Shown in pieces: positions 49,874 to 59,459 of a DNA stretch of 64,000 bases (position 1 is the stretch's first letter; each line of letters opens with the position of its first letter). The DNA comes from Clostridiales bacterium. Lineage in GTDB: Bacteria; Bacillota; Clostridia; Christensenellales; Aristaeellaceae. A program made the position numbers and the translations under genes. The notes beneath the pieces were generated by a model. That model was not told the origin of the DNA. It was given only the letters and a program-made list of their open reading frames with translations, and made no database searches. Where the stretch lies: assembly GCA_015056145.1 (NCBI GenBank), contig SVGY01000004.1:62001-126000 (forward strand), given 5' to 3'.

Positions 49874-50458
49874 TTATTCCCCGTCTTTGGCAAGCAGAGG
49901 CTGAAGCTGCACGCCGCAAAGAGCGGAAGCAATCGTTTTTGGAATAAGGGAAAAATCTGCAACCAGCGAACGGGGTTTTTTGACAGGATCATCCTGCCTG
50001 AAGGGCACGAAGAAAACATTTCGCCAATTCAGTAAGCGGCCGATATTCTGCGCAGCCATGCTCAAGCCGTCGTTTGTGGATACCGCAATCACCAGGGGAC
50101 GGTCGTTTCGGAGGTGACTTTTGGCACCGAGCAGCACAGGCGTATCGTAGATGCCGTTGACAAGCTTGGCCATGGTATTGCCGGAAGCCGGAGAAATCAG
50201 AAACAAATCCGTCATTTTTTTAGGCCCGACGGGTTCCGCTGCAGGAATGGTGTCGATGGTTTCGTTGCCAGTAATATCCTTAAGTCGCTGGCGCAGGTGA
50301 CATGCTTCCATAAAGCGTGTATCCAGTTCTCCGGCATTGTAGGAAAGAAGCGGCAGTACATCATAGCCCCGCCGAACCAGTTCTTCCATCTGCTTCAGAT
50401 TGGCTTCAAAGGTGCAAAAGGAACCTGTCATGGCATAACCTATGGTGGTTTTTTTCAT
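49874..50458 (-). CDS. spoVFB: Dipicolinate synthase subunit B
   Basis: The 194-residue flavoprotein of the HFCD fold begins with TTIGYAMTGSFCTFEANLKQ and has LISPASGNTMAKLVNGIYDT and PLVIAVSTNDGLSMAAQNIG, as in SpoVFB. With subunit A it makes dipicolinic acid, the calcium chelator of the spore core, from dihydrodipicolinate. It lies four bases after spoVFA, in the usual order. Confidence 0.94.
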   Translation of the reverse strand: MKKTTIGYAMTGSFCTFEANLKQMEELVRRGYDVLPLLSYNAGELDTRFMEACHLRQRLKDITGNETIDTIPAAEPVGPKKMTDLFLISPASGNTMAKLVNGIYDTPVLLGAKSHLRNDRPLVIAVSTNDGLSMAAQNIGRLLNWRNVFFVPFRQDDPVKKPRSLVADFSLIPKTIASALCGVQLQPLLAKDGE

Positions 50459-50462
50459 TCTG

Positions 50463-51281
50463 TCATTCCTCCAGCGTTCTTATCACACTGTCACAAAGAG
50501 CTTTTGCCGCAGCCAGGGGTGCATACTTTCCCGGGATGCCCGGCAGGGCGATGAACTTTTTCCCATCATGTTCAGCTGGTTTCACATCAAAACCGCCTGG
50601 TTTGCTGGCAAGTTCCATCAGAATGCAGCCAGGCTTGAAGGCTGAAACCACATCCGGGTTCAAAATCTTCGCTGGCACCGTGTTCATTACCACATCCCAA
50701 TTCTTATTGCTTTCTTCAATTTCGCTGAGGGAAAGGGTTCTGGCACCGTCAAGCTGGGCCAGTCGCAATGCCTCCTCTCTGCGGGCTGTGACCGTTACCT
50801 TTGCGCCAATGCCCAGGAGCATTCGGGTAAGGGCCCTTGCAAAGATGCCGTAACCCGTAACAAGACAATGCAGATTAACCACTGCATCTTCCGTTGATTG
50901 CATCAGTGCATTTACTGCCCCCTCTGCTGAAATAACGGCATTTTGCAAAACCAATTCAGGGTCGCTGTCGTATAGCCGCCACCGGAAACGTTCCTCCCCC
51001 GCTCCACGGGTATGTCCATGATGATAGATTATGGTTCCGGGTGTAAGCTGCTCCAATATTGTTTGAAGAGGCACTCCATCTCCGGATACAGTGCGTATTT
51101 TTCCATCTTCGACAGAAAAAGGATACGGCAGCAGAAGCGCCTGTGCCTTGTTTATTTCGACGCTGTCGTTTTGCCCATTGCAAAGGCAGAGGGTGTCAAC
51201 ACAAAACCCACGCTGTACCAGCTGGTTTGCCAGAAGTGCCATGCGTCTGTCTCCGCCTGCCACCAGAAATCTTGATATCAA
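50463..51281 (-). CDS. spoVFA: Dipicolinate synthase subunit A
   Basis: The 272-residue dehydrogenase subunit has the N-terminal FLVAGGDRRMALLANQLVQRG and a central Rossmann motif CLVTGYGIFARALTRMLLGIGA, followed by VVMNTVPAKILNPDVV and ILMELASKPGGFD. It oxidises the ring compound to dipicolinate in the mother cell late in sporulation. The start is TTG 51281, eight bases after GGGAGGTG. It confirms that the host can sporulate or descends from spore formers. Confidence 0.94.
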   Translation of the reverse strand: MISRFLVAGGDRRMALLANQLVQRGFCVDTLCLCNGQNDSVEINKAQALLLPYPFSVEDGKIRTVSGDGVPLQTILEQLTPGTIIYHHGHTRGAGEERFRWRLYDSDPELVLQNAVISAEGAVNALMQSTEDAVVNLHCLVTGYGIFARALTRMLLGIGAKVTVTARREEALRLAQLDGARTLSLSEIEESNKNWDVVMNTVPAKILNPDVVSAFKPGCILMELASKPGGFDVKPAEHDGKKFIALPGIPGKYAPLAAAKALCDSVIRTLEE

Positions 51282-51346
51282 AAAATCACCTCCCGCATGA
51301 ATGCTTACTGCATCCTATGCGGAAGGCGATGGTGGGTTCCCGTTTA

Positions 51347-53605
51347 TCAGAGAGTATGCTTCAGTTCGTTTTCAAGGCAAAGTTTTTCACCGCAAAGAGT
51401 TATTTCCAAAGGCTTGCCACTAAGCAGTCTTACACTGGCCTCGTGCGGGTTTACCTCCAGACGGAGGGTTCTGCCCCTGTATTTGAACTGGAAGCCGTAC
51501 CCTTTCCAGCAATCAGGCAGGAACGGGTTCAGGCTGAGGCCGTTCACCGTGCGCATGCCTGCAAAGCCATGGGCCATGGAAAGCCAGCTGCCAGCCATGC
51601 TGGTAATGTGAAGGCCATCGTCCGTATCGTTGTTGATATTATCAAGATCCAGGCGTGCGGTACGCTTGTACATCTCCACTGCCTTGTCATGATAACCGAT
51701 CTGGGCGGCCAGAATACTGTGCACGCAGGGAGAAAGACTGCTTTCGTGCACGGTCATGGGTTCATAGAAATCAAAGTTGCGGCGAATGGTATCCACATCG
51801 TACAGATGATTAAGGAAATACAGGCCCTGCAAAACATCAGCCTGCTTAATGTAGCAGCTGCGCAGAATATGATCCCAGGACCAGTTCTGGTTGATGGGCC
51901 GCTGATCCTGAGGAATTGCGGACACCGGCTGCAAATCTTTGTCAAGGAAGGTATCATGCTGGACGAAAATGCCAAGCTCTTCATCCACAGGATAATACAT
52001 TCTGTCCACAACATCCTGCATATGGCGCATTTCTTCATCGGTTATTGAGAGCAGTGCTTTGCGCTCATCACTGCTCTTTGACGCCTGCTCAAGGAAATAG
52101 GAGATGCACCACGCAGCGATACGGTTCGTATACCAATTATTGTTCACATTGTTTTCGTACTCGTTGGGGCCGGTAACACCGTGAATCATGTACTTGCCTT
52201 TGCTGCGGGAGAAATGAACCCGGTCAGTATAGAAGCGGGCAATACCGCAGAGCACGTCAAGGCCCTCTTTTTGCAGGTAAGCCTCGTCACCGGTATAGGT
52301 AACATAGTTGAAAATACCGTGAGCAATGGCGCCATTGCGGTGGATTTCCTCAAAAGTGATCTCCCACTCGTTGTGGCACTCAATGCCGGTGAAGGTAACC
52401 ATGGGATACAGTGCACCCTTCAGGCCCTGCTGAGCAGCATTATAATATGCGCCATCCAGCTGCATATGGCGGTAAAGAAGCAGCTGCTTGGCCACATCCT
52501 CGCCTGCAATGGCCAGATATACGGACAGGCAGTATGCCTCGGTATCCCAATAGGTTGCGCCGCCGTATTTTTCACCGGTGAAACCCTTGGGGCCGATGTT
52601 GAGACGGGCATCCTCGCCGGAGTAAGTGCTGAGCAGCTGGAACAGGTTAAAGCGGATGCCCTGCTGGGCAGCGTCGTCGCCTTCAATGGTAACATCGCAG
52701 GAAGACCAGCGATTTTTCCATGCTGCAATGTGTTCGCTGCGCAGCTCGCAATATCCACTCTCACGGGCACGGGACGCAGCTTTCACTGCCATGGTGAGCA
52801 AAAGTTTCTCATCGTGGTCACGGTCGGTAAAGCACAGGGCAAACTTCTCAAGGGTGATGGTTTGTCCTGCTTCCGCCTTGCCTGCATAGGTCATTTCCAC
52901 ATAGCCTTCGTCAAGGCGACGGCTCTGCATATCCAGTTCATCACACCAGCAGCTCATACCTGCGCTTACGGTAAAACGGGGAGCGCCAAAAGGATTTTCC
53001 TTGGTTTTTGTAAGCAGCGCAACAGAATCCTCGGTTTCTTCCTCTGCCAGCATATCCCAGAACGTTTCATCGTAATTGCTGTCCAGATTGCGCACATTCG
53101 CATCCAGATAGGGCTTAAGAACAATGTCTGCCTCAAATTCCGGGGTGATGGAATAAGAAATGGCCAGAAGTTCTTTCTGCACAAGGGAAACAAAGCGTTC
53201 CGCCTTTACGTTGATCTTTCCGTTGGGTGTCCAGAGGACAAAGCTGCGGGAGAACAGCCCTTTTTCCATATCCAGTTCCCGCTGGAATTCCAGAACGTCG
53301 CTCTTTGCAAGATCCAGAGGCTGACCATTGATCTCCACATGGATACCGTTCAGCCTTACGGAATTGATGGCTTTGCCAAAATACCTGGGATACCCGTTTT
53401 TCCACCAGCCTACCCGAGTTTTATCAGGAAACCACACGCCTCCAATATAGGAACCCAGATGGGTGTCGCCGGAATAATCCTCCTCAAAATTGCCTCGCAT
53501 GCCCATATAGCCGTTGCCAATGGAGGTAAGGCTTTCCGAAAAACGCATTTTGGAAGAATCAAACTCTGTTTCGATCACTTTCCAGGGATGAATCTGATAT
53601 GCCAT
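51347..53605 (-). CDS. GH65 glycoside phosphorylase, maltose-phosphorylase-like
   Basis: The 752-residue enzyme has the GH65 three-domain plan: N-terminal beta-sandwich (residues about 1-265), an alpha/alpha catalytic barrel and a small C-terminal sheet. The probable catalytic Glu is in GVTGPNEYENNVNNNWYTNR, a form I associate with maltose phosphorylase rather than kojibiose or trehalose types. It should cleave maltose with phosphate to beta-glucose 1-phosphate and glucose. No beta-phosphoglucomutase follows. Start ATG 53605 comes after AAAGGGGAAC; a promoter with a palindrome precedes it. Confidence 0.88.
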   Translation of the reverse strand: MAYQIHPWKVIETEFDSSKMRFSESLTSIGNGYMGMRGNFEEDYSGDTHLGSYIGGVWFPDKTRVGWWKNGYPRYFGKAINSVRLNGIHVEINGQPLDLAKSDVLEFQRELDMEKGLFSRSFVLWTPNGKINVKAERFVSLVQKELLAISYSITPEFEADIVLKPYLDANVRNLDSNYDETFWDMLAEEETEDSVALLTKTKENPFGAPRFTVSAGMSCWCDELDMQSRRLDEGYVEMTYAGKAEAGQTITLEKFALCFTDRDHDEKLLLTMAVKAASRARESGYCELRSEHIAAWKNRWSSCDVTIEGDDAAQQGIRFNLFQLLSTYSGEDARLNIGPKGFTGEKYGGATYWDTEAYCLSVYLAIAGEDVAKQLLLYRHMQLDGAYYNAAQQGLKGALYPMVTFTGIECHNEWEITFEEIHRNGAIAHGIFNYVTYTGDEAYLQKEGLDVLCGIARFYTDRVHFSRSKGKYMIHGVTGPNEYENNVNNNWYTNRIAAWCISYFLEQASKSSDERKALLSITDEEMRHMQDVVDRMYYPVDEELGIFVQHDTFLDKDLQPVSAIPQDQRPINQNWSWDHILRSCYIKQADVLQGLYFLNHLYDVDTIRRNFDFYEPMTVHESSLSPCVHSILAAQIGYHDKAVEMYKRTARLDLDNINNDTDDGLHITSMAGSWLSMAHGFAGMRTVNGLSLNPFLPDCWKGYGFQFKYRGRTLRLEVNPHEASVRLLSGKPLEITLCGEKLCLENELKHTL

Positions 53606-53627
53606 AATAACTGTTCCCCTTTCAACG

Positions 53628-53679
53628 TGCAATCGTTTGTGCACTTTTTTAGGGTAATGAATTCCCTAAAAAATGTCAA
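53628..53679 (-). promoter_or_regulatory. GH65 promoter with palindrome and LacI/cre-like site
   Basis: On the minus strand TTGACA (53679-53674, overlapping the TGA of the upstream gene) and TACCCT (53656-53651) are 17 bases apart. A perfect inverted repeat TTTTTTAGGG-N9-CCCTAAAAAA (53645-53673) covers the spacer and -10. Downstream, TGCAATCGTTTGTG (53628-53641) resembles a CcpA/LacI operator with its last two bases changed. Maltose-type repression is a fair inference. Confidence 0.6.
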
Positions 53680-54683
53680 TAGGCTTTTTTATTTTGTTTT
53701 ATCATGGGTAAAAACACCATCACAAGGCACACAAGACCACCCGGTGCATACAGATGGTTCACAATTCCGGCAAAACCTATAAGTGAAACCGCCGTAGACA
53801 GACCCAAGGTTGCCAGCGCAGTCGGCACAGGAGATAATCCTCTCGCTTCCAAAGAACTTCTAAGGGTGGAAACAAGTGCAGAAAGTGTTGTAAGAATAGC
53901 GACATATAGCAGTACCACGCAGGCGATGTACCCCCTTTTTCCGAACAAAGCAAAAAACCCGATAATGGGAAATGCGTCATTCATCTTTTGAGGATGTTGC
54001 AGGTAAAGCGCATTGCTAATAAACAGCAGTGCGCACATACAAAGCCCGAAGCAAGCAGCACGCCTGTCCGAAGTTCTGCTTCTTCCACATCCGCTCTGGC
54101 ACATAACGCTTATGGAAACCGCCACGTTCATTGCGCCATAACCTACAGCGTATACTGCCGCCTTCATCAAGGCAAAGCTGGAGGGACTGGGAATCAGAAC
54201 AGTTTCCTCTCCCCTGCTCTGATGCAAAGCCAGAAACGTCATGCCCAGAAACAGCGCCATAAGCGCTGTGCTGATAACAGAAAACGGCTTTGGGCTTCCT
54301 TTGGCAATAAGCCACGCAATACATAAACTTCCCGGCAAACCAATCCAGTATGCATGACGCACAGGAACAATCAGTTGTACCATATGTCCCGCCGCCGAAG
54401 CCATGGAGCCGCACAAGGTAAAAAGAACCATCAACAAAACGAATTGCGCTGCATTCCCCATAAGTCGTTTTTCCGAAAGTGTACAAACGCTTTTGATGCA
54501 ATTGCCGTTCCGCATCAAAATATCACACAGCAACATCATCGTAATCCCCGACAGAAAAATCAGCCACCAGGAATGATGTCCGTATTTTGAAAAAAAACTG
54601 ATTACCTCTCTGCCGGATACAAAACCCGCTCCGATCACAGCTCCCAGGCAACTGACCACGCCGGTAAAATGGCTTTTCATCAT
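53676..54683 (-). CDS. YkvI-like multi-pass membrane protein
   Basis: The 335-residue protein has about ten membrane segments. It begins GVVSCLGAVIGAGFVSGREVISFFSKYG, as in YkvI-type transporters, which are distantly related to amino-acid and Na+ symporters of the LeuT fold. I start at ATG 54683, which follows GGAGGTG; the next ATG is adjacent. Function in the family is unknown. Its stop codon lies inside the -35 box of the GH65 promoter, and it diverges from the SDR gene with a 79-base gap. Confidence 0.78.
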   Translation of the reverse strand: MMKSHFTGVVSCLGAVIGAGFVSGREVISFFSKYGHHSWWLIFLSGITMMLLCDILMRNGNCIKSVCTLSEKRLMGNAAQFVLLMVLFTLCGSMASAAGHMVQLIVPVRHAYWIGLPGSLCIAWLIAKGSPKPFSVISTALMALFLGMTFLALHQSRGEETVLIPSPSSFALMKAAVYAVGYGAMNVAVSISVMCQSGCGRSRTSDRRAACFGLCMCALLFISNALYLQHPQKMNDAFPIIGFFALFGKRGYIACVVLLYVAILTTLSALVSTLRSSLEARGLSPVPTALATLGLSTAVSLIGFAGIVNHLYAPGGLVCLVMVFLPMIKQNKKAY

Positions 54684-54711
54684 AACACCTCCCCTCGGAG
54701 AATATGCAGGC

Positions 54712-54740
54712 TTGACCCGGAGCAATGCGCATGTTAGTAT
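54712..54740 (+). promoter_or_regulatory. Promoter of the SDR gene
   Basis: TTGACC (54712-54717), 17 bases, TAGTAT (54735-54740) preceded by TGT, an extended -10. The gene starts at 54763 after AGAGAGGTG. Confidence 0.65.
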
Positions 54741-54762
54741 GGGCAAAAGAGAGGTGAAAAAA

Positions 54763-55470
54763 ATGTTTGACTTTAAGAACAAAGTAGTTGTCATAACCGG
54801 AGGTGCGCACGGTATCGGCCTTTGTATGGCAGAAGAATTCAAAAAACACGGTGCAAGGGTTTGCTGTATCGACCTTCAGGAAAATGCATATTTTCAGGGC
54901 GATGTGGGCTGCAGGGAGACTCTTGAAGCCTTCGCCAAAAAGGTAATTGAGGACTACGATCATGTAGATGTACTCATAAACAATGCCCCGCCGCCTATGA
55001 AAGGTATCCTCGAATGCAGCTGGGACGAATTCAGCAACGCTTTGAATGTAGGCGTTACCGCTGCCTTTTATCTGCCAAAACTATTTTTGCCATATTTTGC
55101 AAAGGGAGCAAGCATTCTCAATATTTCTTCCAGCAGAGACCGCATGAGCCAACCGCAGACGGAAAGCTATACCGCTGCCAAGGGAGGCATTGCTGCCTTG
55201 ACCCATGCACTGAGCGTAAGTCTCAAGGGCAAAGTGCGTGTCAATTCCATTTCGCCAGGATGGATTGATACGGAATACACCGTGTATGACGGGCCGGATG
55301 CCTTTCAGCAGCCCGCGGGCCGTGTGGGCAATCCCTTGGATATTGCGAATATGGCGCTGTTTCTTTCATCTGACATGGCCGGATTTATCACCGGAGAGAA
55401 CATCTGCATCGATGGTGGCATGACACGGCTGATGATCTACCATGGTGATCATGGTTGGAAACTGGAATAA
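54763..55470 (+). CDS. Short-chain dehydrogenase/reductase
   Basis: The 235-residue Rossmann enzyme has the cofactor motif VVITGGAHGIG near the N-terminus, INNAPPP where NNAG is usual, catalytic Ser in NISSSRDR and the YTAAK motif (Tyr, Lys). An acidic Asp after the second strand (CCIDLQE) favours NAD over NADP. The C-terminus reads FITGENICIDGGMTRLM, a common SDR end. Substrate unknown. Single-gene unit with its own promoter and terminator. Confidence 0.9.
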   Translation: MFDFKNKVVVITGGAHGIGLCMAEEFKKHGARVCCIDLQENAYFQGDVGCRETLEAFAKKVIEDYDHVDVLINNAPPPMKGILECSWDEFSNALNVGVTAAFYLPKLFLPYFAKGASILNISSSRDRMSQPQTESYTAAKGGIAALTHALSVSLKGKVRVNSISPGWIDTEYTVYDGPDAFQQPAGRVGNPLDIANMALFLSSDMAGFITGENICIDGGMTRLMIYHGDHGWKLE

Positions 55471-55479
55471 CAAAACATA

Positions 55480-55517
55480 AAAACGGCTTTTGACAAAATC
55501 GTCAAAAGCCGTTTTTT
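55480..55517. terminator. Bidirectional terminator between the SDR gene and ftsZ
   Basis: AAAACGGCTTTTGAC (55480-55494) and its complement (55501-55515) form a perfect 15-bp stem with T runs on both strands. Confidence 0.92.
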
Positions 55518-55527
55518 AAATGAATGA

Positions 55528-57117
55528 TTACTTGCGGGTAGGCCGGCGAAGGAAGGCAGGAACACCAAGATCATCACGTTCCGAAGAAGCAGAAACGGGA
55601 GGATTGGGAGCAGTGTTCTGCATGGGATCTGCAGCAGGAGCCTGCGGTGCTGCCTGCTGGGGAGCCGCCTGCGGAGGCTGCTGCATGGAAGGCATCTGCG
55701 GAGGCTGAGCGGGCATAGCCTGATACTGCTGGCCATACTCCATCTGCTGCATCATGGGCTGGGGCTGTGTATTGCCGTACTGCACAGGAGCCTGCTGCAT
55801 ACCGCCGAACTCCTGCTGACCGTAATCCTGCTGACCATAGCTGGGACGGGGCTGGTAACCATGCTGACCGTAGCCGCTGCCATAGGAAGGTGCGCTCTGC
55901 TGCATCATAGGGGGCATAGCAGGTGCAGAAGGCATGGAAGAGCCGCCCATGAAGCCGTAATCACCGTGCTGGATTTCATCATCCACAGGCATATTGAAGC
56001 TCATATCCTCATAAGAAGGAGTAGAGAACTCCTGACGGTTCAGCGGCGTGGGAGAATAGCTGGGGCCGGCATAGGCAGAACCGGAGTTGTTGCCGAAACT
56101 GCGGGTCCAGTCACGGTCGGAATTCATCTTGGATTTGGCTTCTTCCTGTTTGGGGAAAGGAGTCTTTTCAAAGCCGGTGGCAATAACGGTGATGCGAACC
56201 TCATCATCCATAGCCTCGTCGATGCCGGCACCAAAGATGATATTGGCTTCCGGATCAGCAGCCTGCATAACCAGATTGGCGGCCTCGTTGATATCGATAA
56301 TGCTCATATCTTCGCCGCCGGTAATATTGATCAGCACTGCTCGTGCGCCATCGATATTGGTTTCCAGCAACGGACTCTGGATGGCGTTCTTGGCAGCTTC
56401 CACCATGCGGTTTTCGCCCTTGCCGGAGCCAATGCCCATGTGGGCAAGTCCACCGCTCTCCATAACGGTTTTCACGTCGGCAAAGTCCAGATTGATCAGG
56501 GCAGGTACGGCGATAAGGTCGCTGATGCCCTGAATACCCTGGCGGAGGATGTCATCCGCAATGCGGAAGGCTTCCAGCATAGTGGTGCCCTTATTGACCA
56601 CCTGAAGCAAACGGTCATTGGGAATGACTACCAGAGTATCCACCCGCTGCTTAAGGTCAATAACGCCCATTTCTGCATTCTTCATGCGCTGCTTGCCTTC
56701 AAAGGCGAAGGGCTTGGTTACAACGGCGATAGTCAGGCAGTTCAGGTCACGGGCAATTTCGGCCACGATGGGTGCTGCACCGGTGCCAGTGCCGCCGCCC
56801 ATACCGGCGGTAACAAAGACCAGGTCTGCACCCTTGATAGCCTGAGCGATCTCCTCGCGGCTTTCTTCGGCAGCACGGCGGCCTACGTCGGGCACAGCAC
56901 CTGCGCCAAGACCCTTGGTCAGTTTTTCACCGATCTGAATGGTAGTGCTGGCTTTGCTCATAGCAAGAGCCTGACGGTCGGTATTGATGGCGATAAAATC
57001 AACGCCCTTCAAACCGGCGTCAACCATACGGTTAACAGCATTGTTGCCAGCGCCGCCGCAGCCAATTACCTTAATCGTTGCAAAACTCTGTTGATCTCCA
57101 ATCTGAAATTCAAGCAC
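55528..57117 (-). CDS. ftsZ: Cell division protein FtsZ with long prion-like linker
   Basis: The tubulin-like GTPase forms the division ring. Motifs: [33 protein letters not shown] (tubulin signature) and [13 protein letters not shown]. The core covers about residues 1-320. The linker that follows (about 325-515) is much longer than usual and rich in Gln, Pro, Met and Tyr, with repeated YGQ units; the conserved tail [12 protein letters not shown], which binds FtsA and others, ends the protein. Total 529 residues, against about 380-420 in most bacteria. The start is GTG after GGGGGATG. It ends the division cluster. Confidence 0.96.
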   Translation of the reverse strand: MLEFQIGDQQSFATIKVIGCGGAGNNAVNRMVDAGLKGVDFIAINTDRQALAMSKASTTIQIGEKLTKGLGAGAVPDVGRRAAEESREEIAQAIKGADLVFVTAGMGGGTGTGAAPIVAEIARDLNCLTIAVVTKPFAFEGKQRMKNAEMGVIDLKQRVDTLVVIPNDRLLQVVNKGTTMLEAFRIADDILRQGIQGISDLIAVPALINLDFADVKTVMESGGLAHMGIGSGKGENRMVEAAKNAIQSPLLETNIDGARAVLINITGGEDMSIIDINEAANLVMQAADPEANIIFGAGIDEAMDDEVRITVIATGFEKTPFPKQEEAKSKMNSDRDWTRSFGNNSGSAYAGPSYSPTPLNRQEFSTPSYEDMSFNMPVDDEIQHGDYGFMGGSSMPSAPAMPPMMQQSAPSYGSGYGQHGYQPRPSYGQQDYGQQEFGGMQQAPVQYGNTQPQPMMQQMEYGQQYQAMPAQPPQMPSMQQPPQAAPQQAAPQAPAADPMQNTAPNPPVSASSERDDLGVPAFLRRPTRK

Positions 57118-57162
57118 GGTGCATCCCCCTACATGATTGATTTCTCAAGTATTTTGGACGGT

Positions 57163-58350
57163 TTAGCCGCCAAGCAGACTCTTGAAAAAGTCCTTGATAC
57201 CGCCGGAAAAACCGCCGGTGGGTGCGTTACGGGATTCGATGGTGTCAATGACCAGATCCATCAATCCCATTGCGCTGGCGTAAATCGGGCTGGAAAGCTT
57301 GATGGAACGCTTGATGGTATCACGCACAGGGCGTTCCAGGCGGGAAGAAAGATAGTCCCTTCCACCCCGGTTCAGGCTCAGACCGCCTCCAGTAAGATAA
57401 ATGTTGGACCAGTCGCTGAGCTTCATTCCGCTTTCGTCAATGCAGGATTTGATCATGTCGGCGATCTCGTCCACACGGGGCTCCAGCACTTCCGATACCT
57501 GTTCCTGGGTAAAGGTATCGGCTTTTACGCCGTCTCCGCCGGTTACCGTATAGGATTGCGAAATTGCAGAAATTCCATACACATATTCCCGCTTGATTTG
57601 CTCGGCAGCTTCCATGTTGATCTTAAGACCATCCGCAACATCTGCGGTGATATGGCCGCCGCCCACGGGAAGGGTTTTCTGGTAAATAATGGCATCACCC
57701 TCCACAGCCATCACATCGGTGCACAGATAGCCAATGTCGATGAGCAGTGCGGTACGATCCCGGTCTTCTTCCAACAGGTAGAGCATAGCTTCGCCCGTGG
57801 TGCTGGAAAAGAAGCCGCTCACGGTGATGTTCATATCCTTCAGCCTTGCCATGATATCGTCAAGGAAGAAAGAATCTGCCACAACAAAGCTTACCAGCGC
57901 CTTGAGCTCGTTGCCTTTGAGGCCCACGGGCTCGAGGGTCTTCTTACCGCCGTCCACCATAAACCAGGCAGGGCTGCGGTGCACCACAATTCCCCGCATG
58001 GGATAAAGGCGCTCGCTGGCGTTTTCAAAAATGGCGTCCACATGCTTGGGCAAAACCCGGGGATCAGCGCCCTGAATGGTCACGCTGGTTTCCACAGCGT
58101 ACACACGGGTAAACTCGCTGGGTACGCCCACGTTAATTTCGCGAATACGACGTTTTGACTGGGTTTCGGCTTCAGTGATCGCCTTCTGGATAGCATCGTT
58201 AAGTTCCATGGAATTGTTCCATTCGCCATCCATAAACCCGTCGTAGGTAGCAATACCGGCACCTACGATATCGCAACGCTGGGAACCGCTGATATCAGCA
58301 ACCAGCGTTACAATTTTGGAGGTTCCAAAATCAATTGCAGCAACGTTCAT
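57163..58350 (-). CDS. ftsA: Cell division protein FtsA
   Basis: The 395-residue actin-like protein tethers FtsZ to the membrane. It has the phosphate loops AAIDFGTSKIVTLVADI and LLIDIGYLCTDVMAVEG, the connecting region KTLPVGGGHITADVADGL and the adenosine motif IYLTGGGLSLNRGG. The C-terminal GGIKDFFKSLLGG is a probable amphipathic membrane helix. It lies 45 bases before ftsZ and has its own promoter upstream (58462-58490). Confidence 0.93.
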   Translation of the reverse strand: MNVAAIDFGTSKIVTLVADISGSQRCDIVGAGIATYDGFMDGEWNNSMELNDAIQKAITEAETQSKRRIREINVGVPSEFTRVYAVETSVTIQGADPRVLPKHVDAIFENASERLYPMRGIVVHRSPAWFMVDGGKKTLEPVGLKGNELKALVSFVVADSFFLDDIMARLKDMNITVSGFFSSTTGEAMLYLLEEDRDRTALLIDIGYLCTDVMAVEGDAIIYQKTLPVGGGHITADVADGLKINMEAAEQIKREYVYGISAISQSYTVTGGDGVKADTFTQEQVSEVLEPRVDEIADMIKSCIDESGMKLSDWSNIYLTGGGLSLNRGGRDYLSSRLERPVRDTIKRSIKLSSPIYASAMGLMDLVIDTIESRNAPTGGFSGGIKDFFKSLLGG

Positions 58351-58461
58351 AAATCACATTCCCCAGTTCATTTTCTGGTTTTGTACTGAAAGGAGGCTTG
58401 TCCGCAGGAAAAAATAGTTTTTCACATATACGGAAAACAGGCACCCAAAGTACCAGTATTT

Positions 58462-58490
58462 ATTGTAACCGTTTTGGAAAGAATTCGCAA
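58462..58490 (-). promoter_or_regulatory. Promoter of ftsA-ftsZ
   Basis: On the minus strand TTGCGA (58490-58485) and TACAAT (58467-58462) are 17 bases apart, in the 183-base gap after ftsQ. The leader of about 105 bases has no clear structure that I can see. Confidence 0.65.
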
Positions 58491-58533
58491 GCCAAAAAGA
58501 AAGCAATTTTCACTTTTTTATGAAATTTTTGTA

Positions 58534-59439
58534 TCAATCCACCGAAGTGGGACGATAAACGCCCACAGAAACAGTTGGTTTTTCAGGAATCGTCACATTC
58601 AGGACCAGTTCTCCATCCATCTGGCCGGAAAGACCCATGCAGCCTTTTACAGCCCCCACCTTGGCACGGAGGTTGTCTCCGTTTCCAAGACGCACACTGA
58701 TGCCGTTGGCCAGTTCAAGGTAAGCATCTTCCGGAGAGCTGAGGGAAATGACCGTCACCTGGGATTTGAAATCCTGTATTTCCAATTCAAAGATCAATTC
58801 TTTCAGATAAGTCAGCTGCCTGCTGTTGGACAGGGAAAGAGGTTTCCCCACCTGAATGCTGTTGACTTCCAGCCCTGTAACCAGCGGAACATCATCGGGA
58901 ATTACAGTGGTATTATGCATGTTCAGCACCCGACAGTCACCATCCAGCTCATATAAGGTGCCTGCCCACTGCAACACCACGGCTTTTTCCCGTTTTTCCA
59001 CATAAATATATACAGAGTTCGGCAAATCTATGGTCAGGTTCTGGAAAGCAACCTGATTGTTGCTTTCCAGGCGGCGTCTTACACTTTCTGCATCGACGGA
59101 AAAAATATCCTGACCCCGGACAAGCCCGCAATTGTTGATTACCTCGGCCTTATATTCTTCACCGACGCCAACCACATAAACATTGTTCAGGCGGAATATG
59201 GTCTGCTTGATCACGATCACGCCAATCAAAAGTGCGGCAATCAGGCAGAGCATGGTTATCAGAATGGTATTCTGCTGCTTTTTGCGTCGTATTGCAAGGG
59301 ACTGCGGATCCAAAGGCTTCTCTGTATCTTCCTGATAATATTCCTCACCCGGTTGCTGATCCACATAAGTGTATACAATCTCATCGTTGTAGGAAAACTC
59401 CTCCACCCGATTTTTCTGCGGATTTTTTCTGTTCTTCAT
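58534..59439 (-). CDS. ftsQ: Cell division protein FtsQ/DivIB
   Basis: The 301-residue bitopic protein has a charged cytoplasmic N-terminus (about 85 residues), one membrane helix (ILITMLCLIAALLIGVIVI) and an extracytoplasmic POTRA domain (FRLNNVYVVGVGEEYKAEVI) followed by the FtsQ beta domain. It joins FtsB/DivIC and FtsL in the divisome; the divIC gene is at 9635. AAAGGAGGAG precedes the ATG, 20 bases after murA. Confidence 0.9.
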   Translation of the reverse strand: MKNRKNPQKNRVEEFSYNDEIVYTYVDQQPGEEYYQEDTEKPLDPQSLAIRRKKQQNTILITMLCLIAALLIGVIVIKQTIFRLNNVYVVGVGEEYKAEVINNCGLVRGQDIFSVDAESVRRRLESNNQVAFQNLTIDLPNSVYIYVEKREKAVVLQWAGTLYELDGDCRVLNMHNTTVIPDDVPLVTGLEVNSIQVGKPLSLSNSRQLTYLKELIFELEIQDFKSQVTVISLSSPEDAYLELANGISVRLGNGDNLRAKVGAVKGCMGLSGQMDGELVLNVTIPEKPTVSVGVYRPTSVD

Positions 59440-59459
59440 GCGTACTCCTCCTTTTTATC

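Noticed and set aside
51347..53605. GH65 enzyme as kojibiose or trehalose phosphorylase
   Set aside because: The NEYENNVNNNWYTN stretch fits maltose phosphorylase better, though only an assay would settle it.
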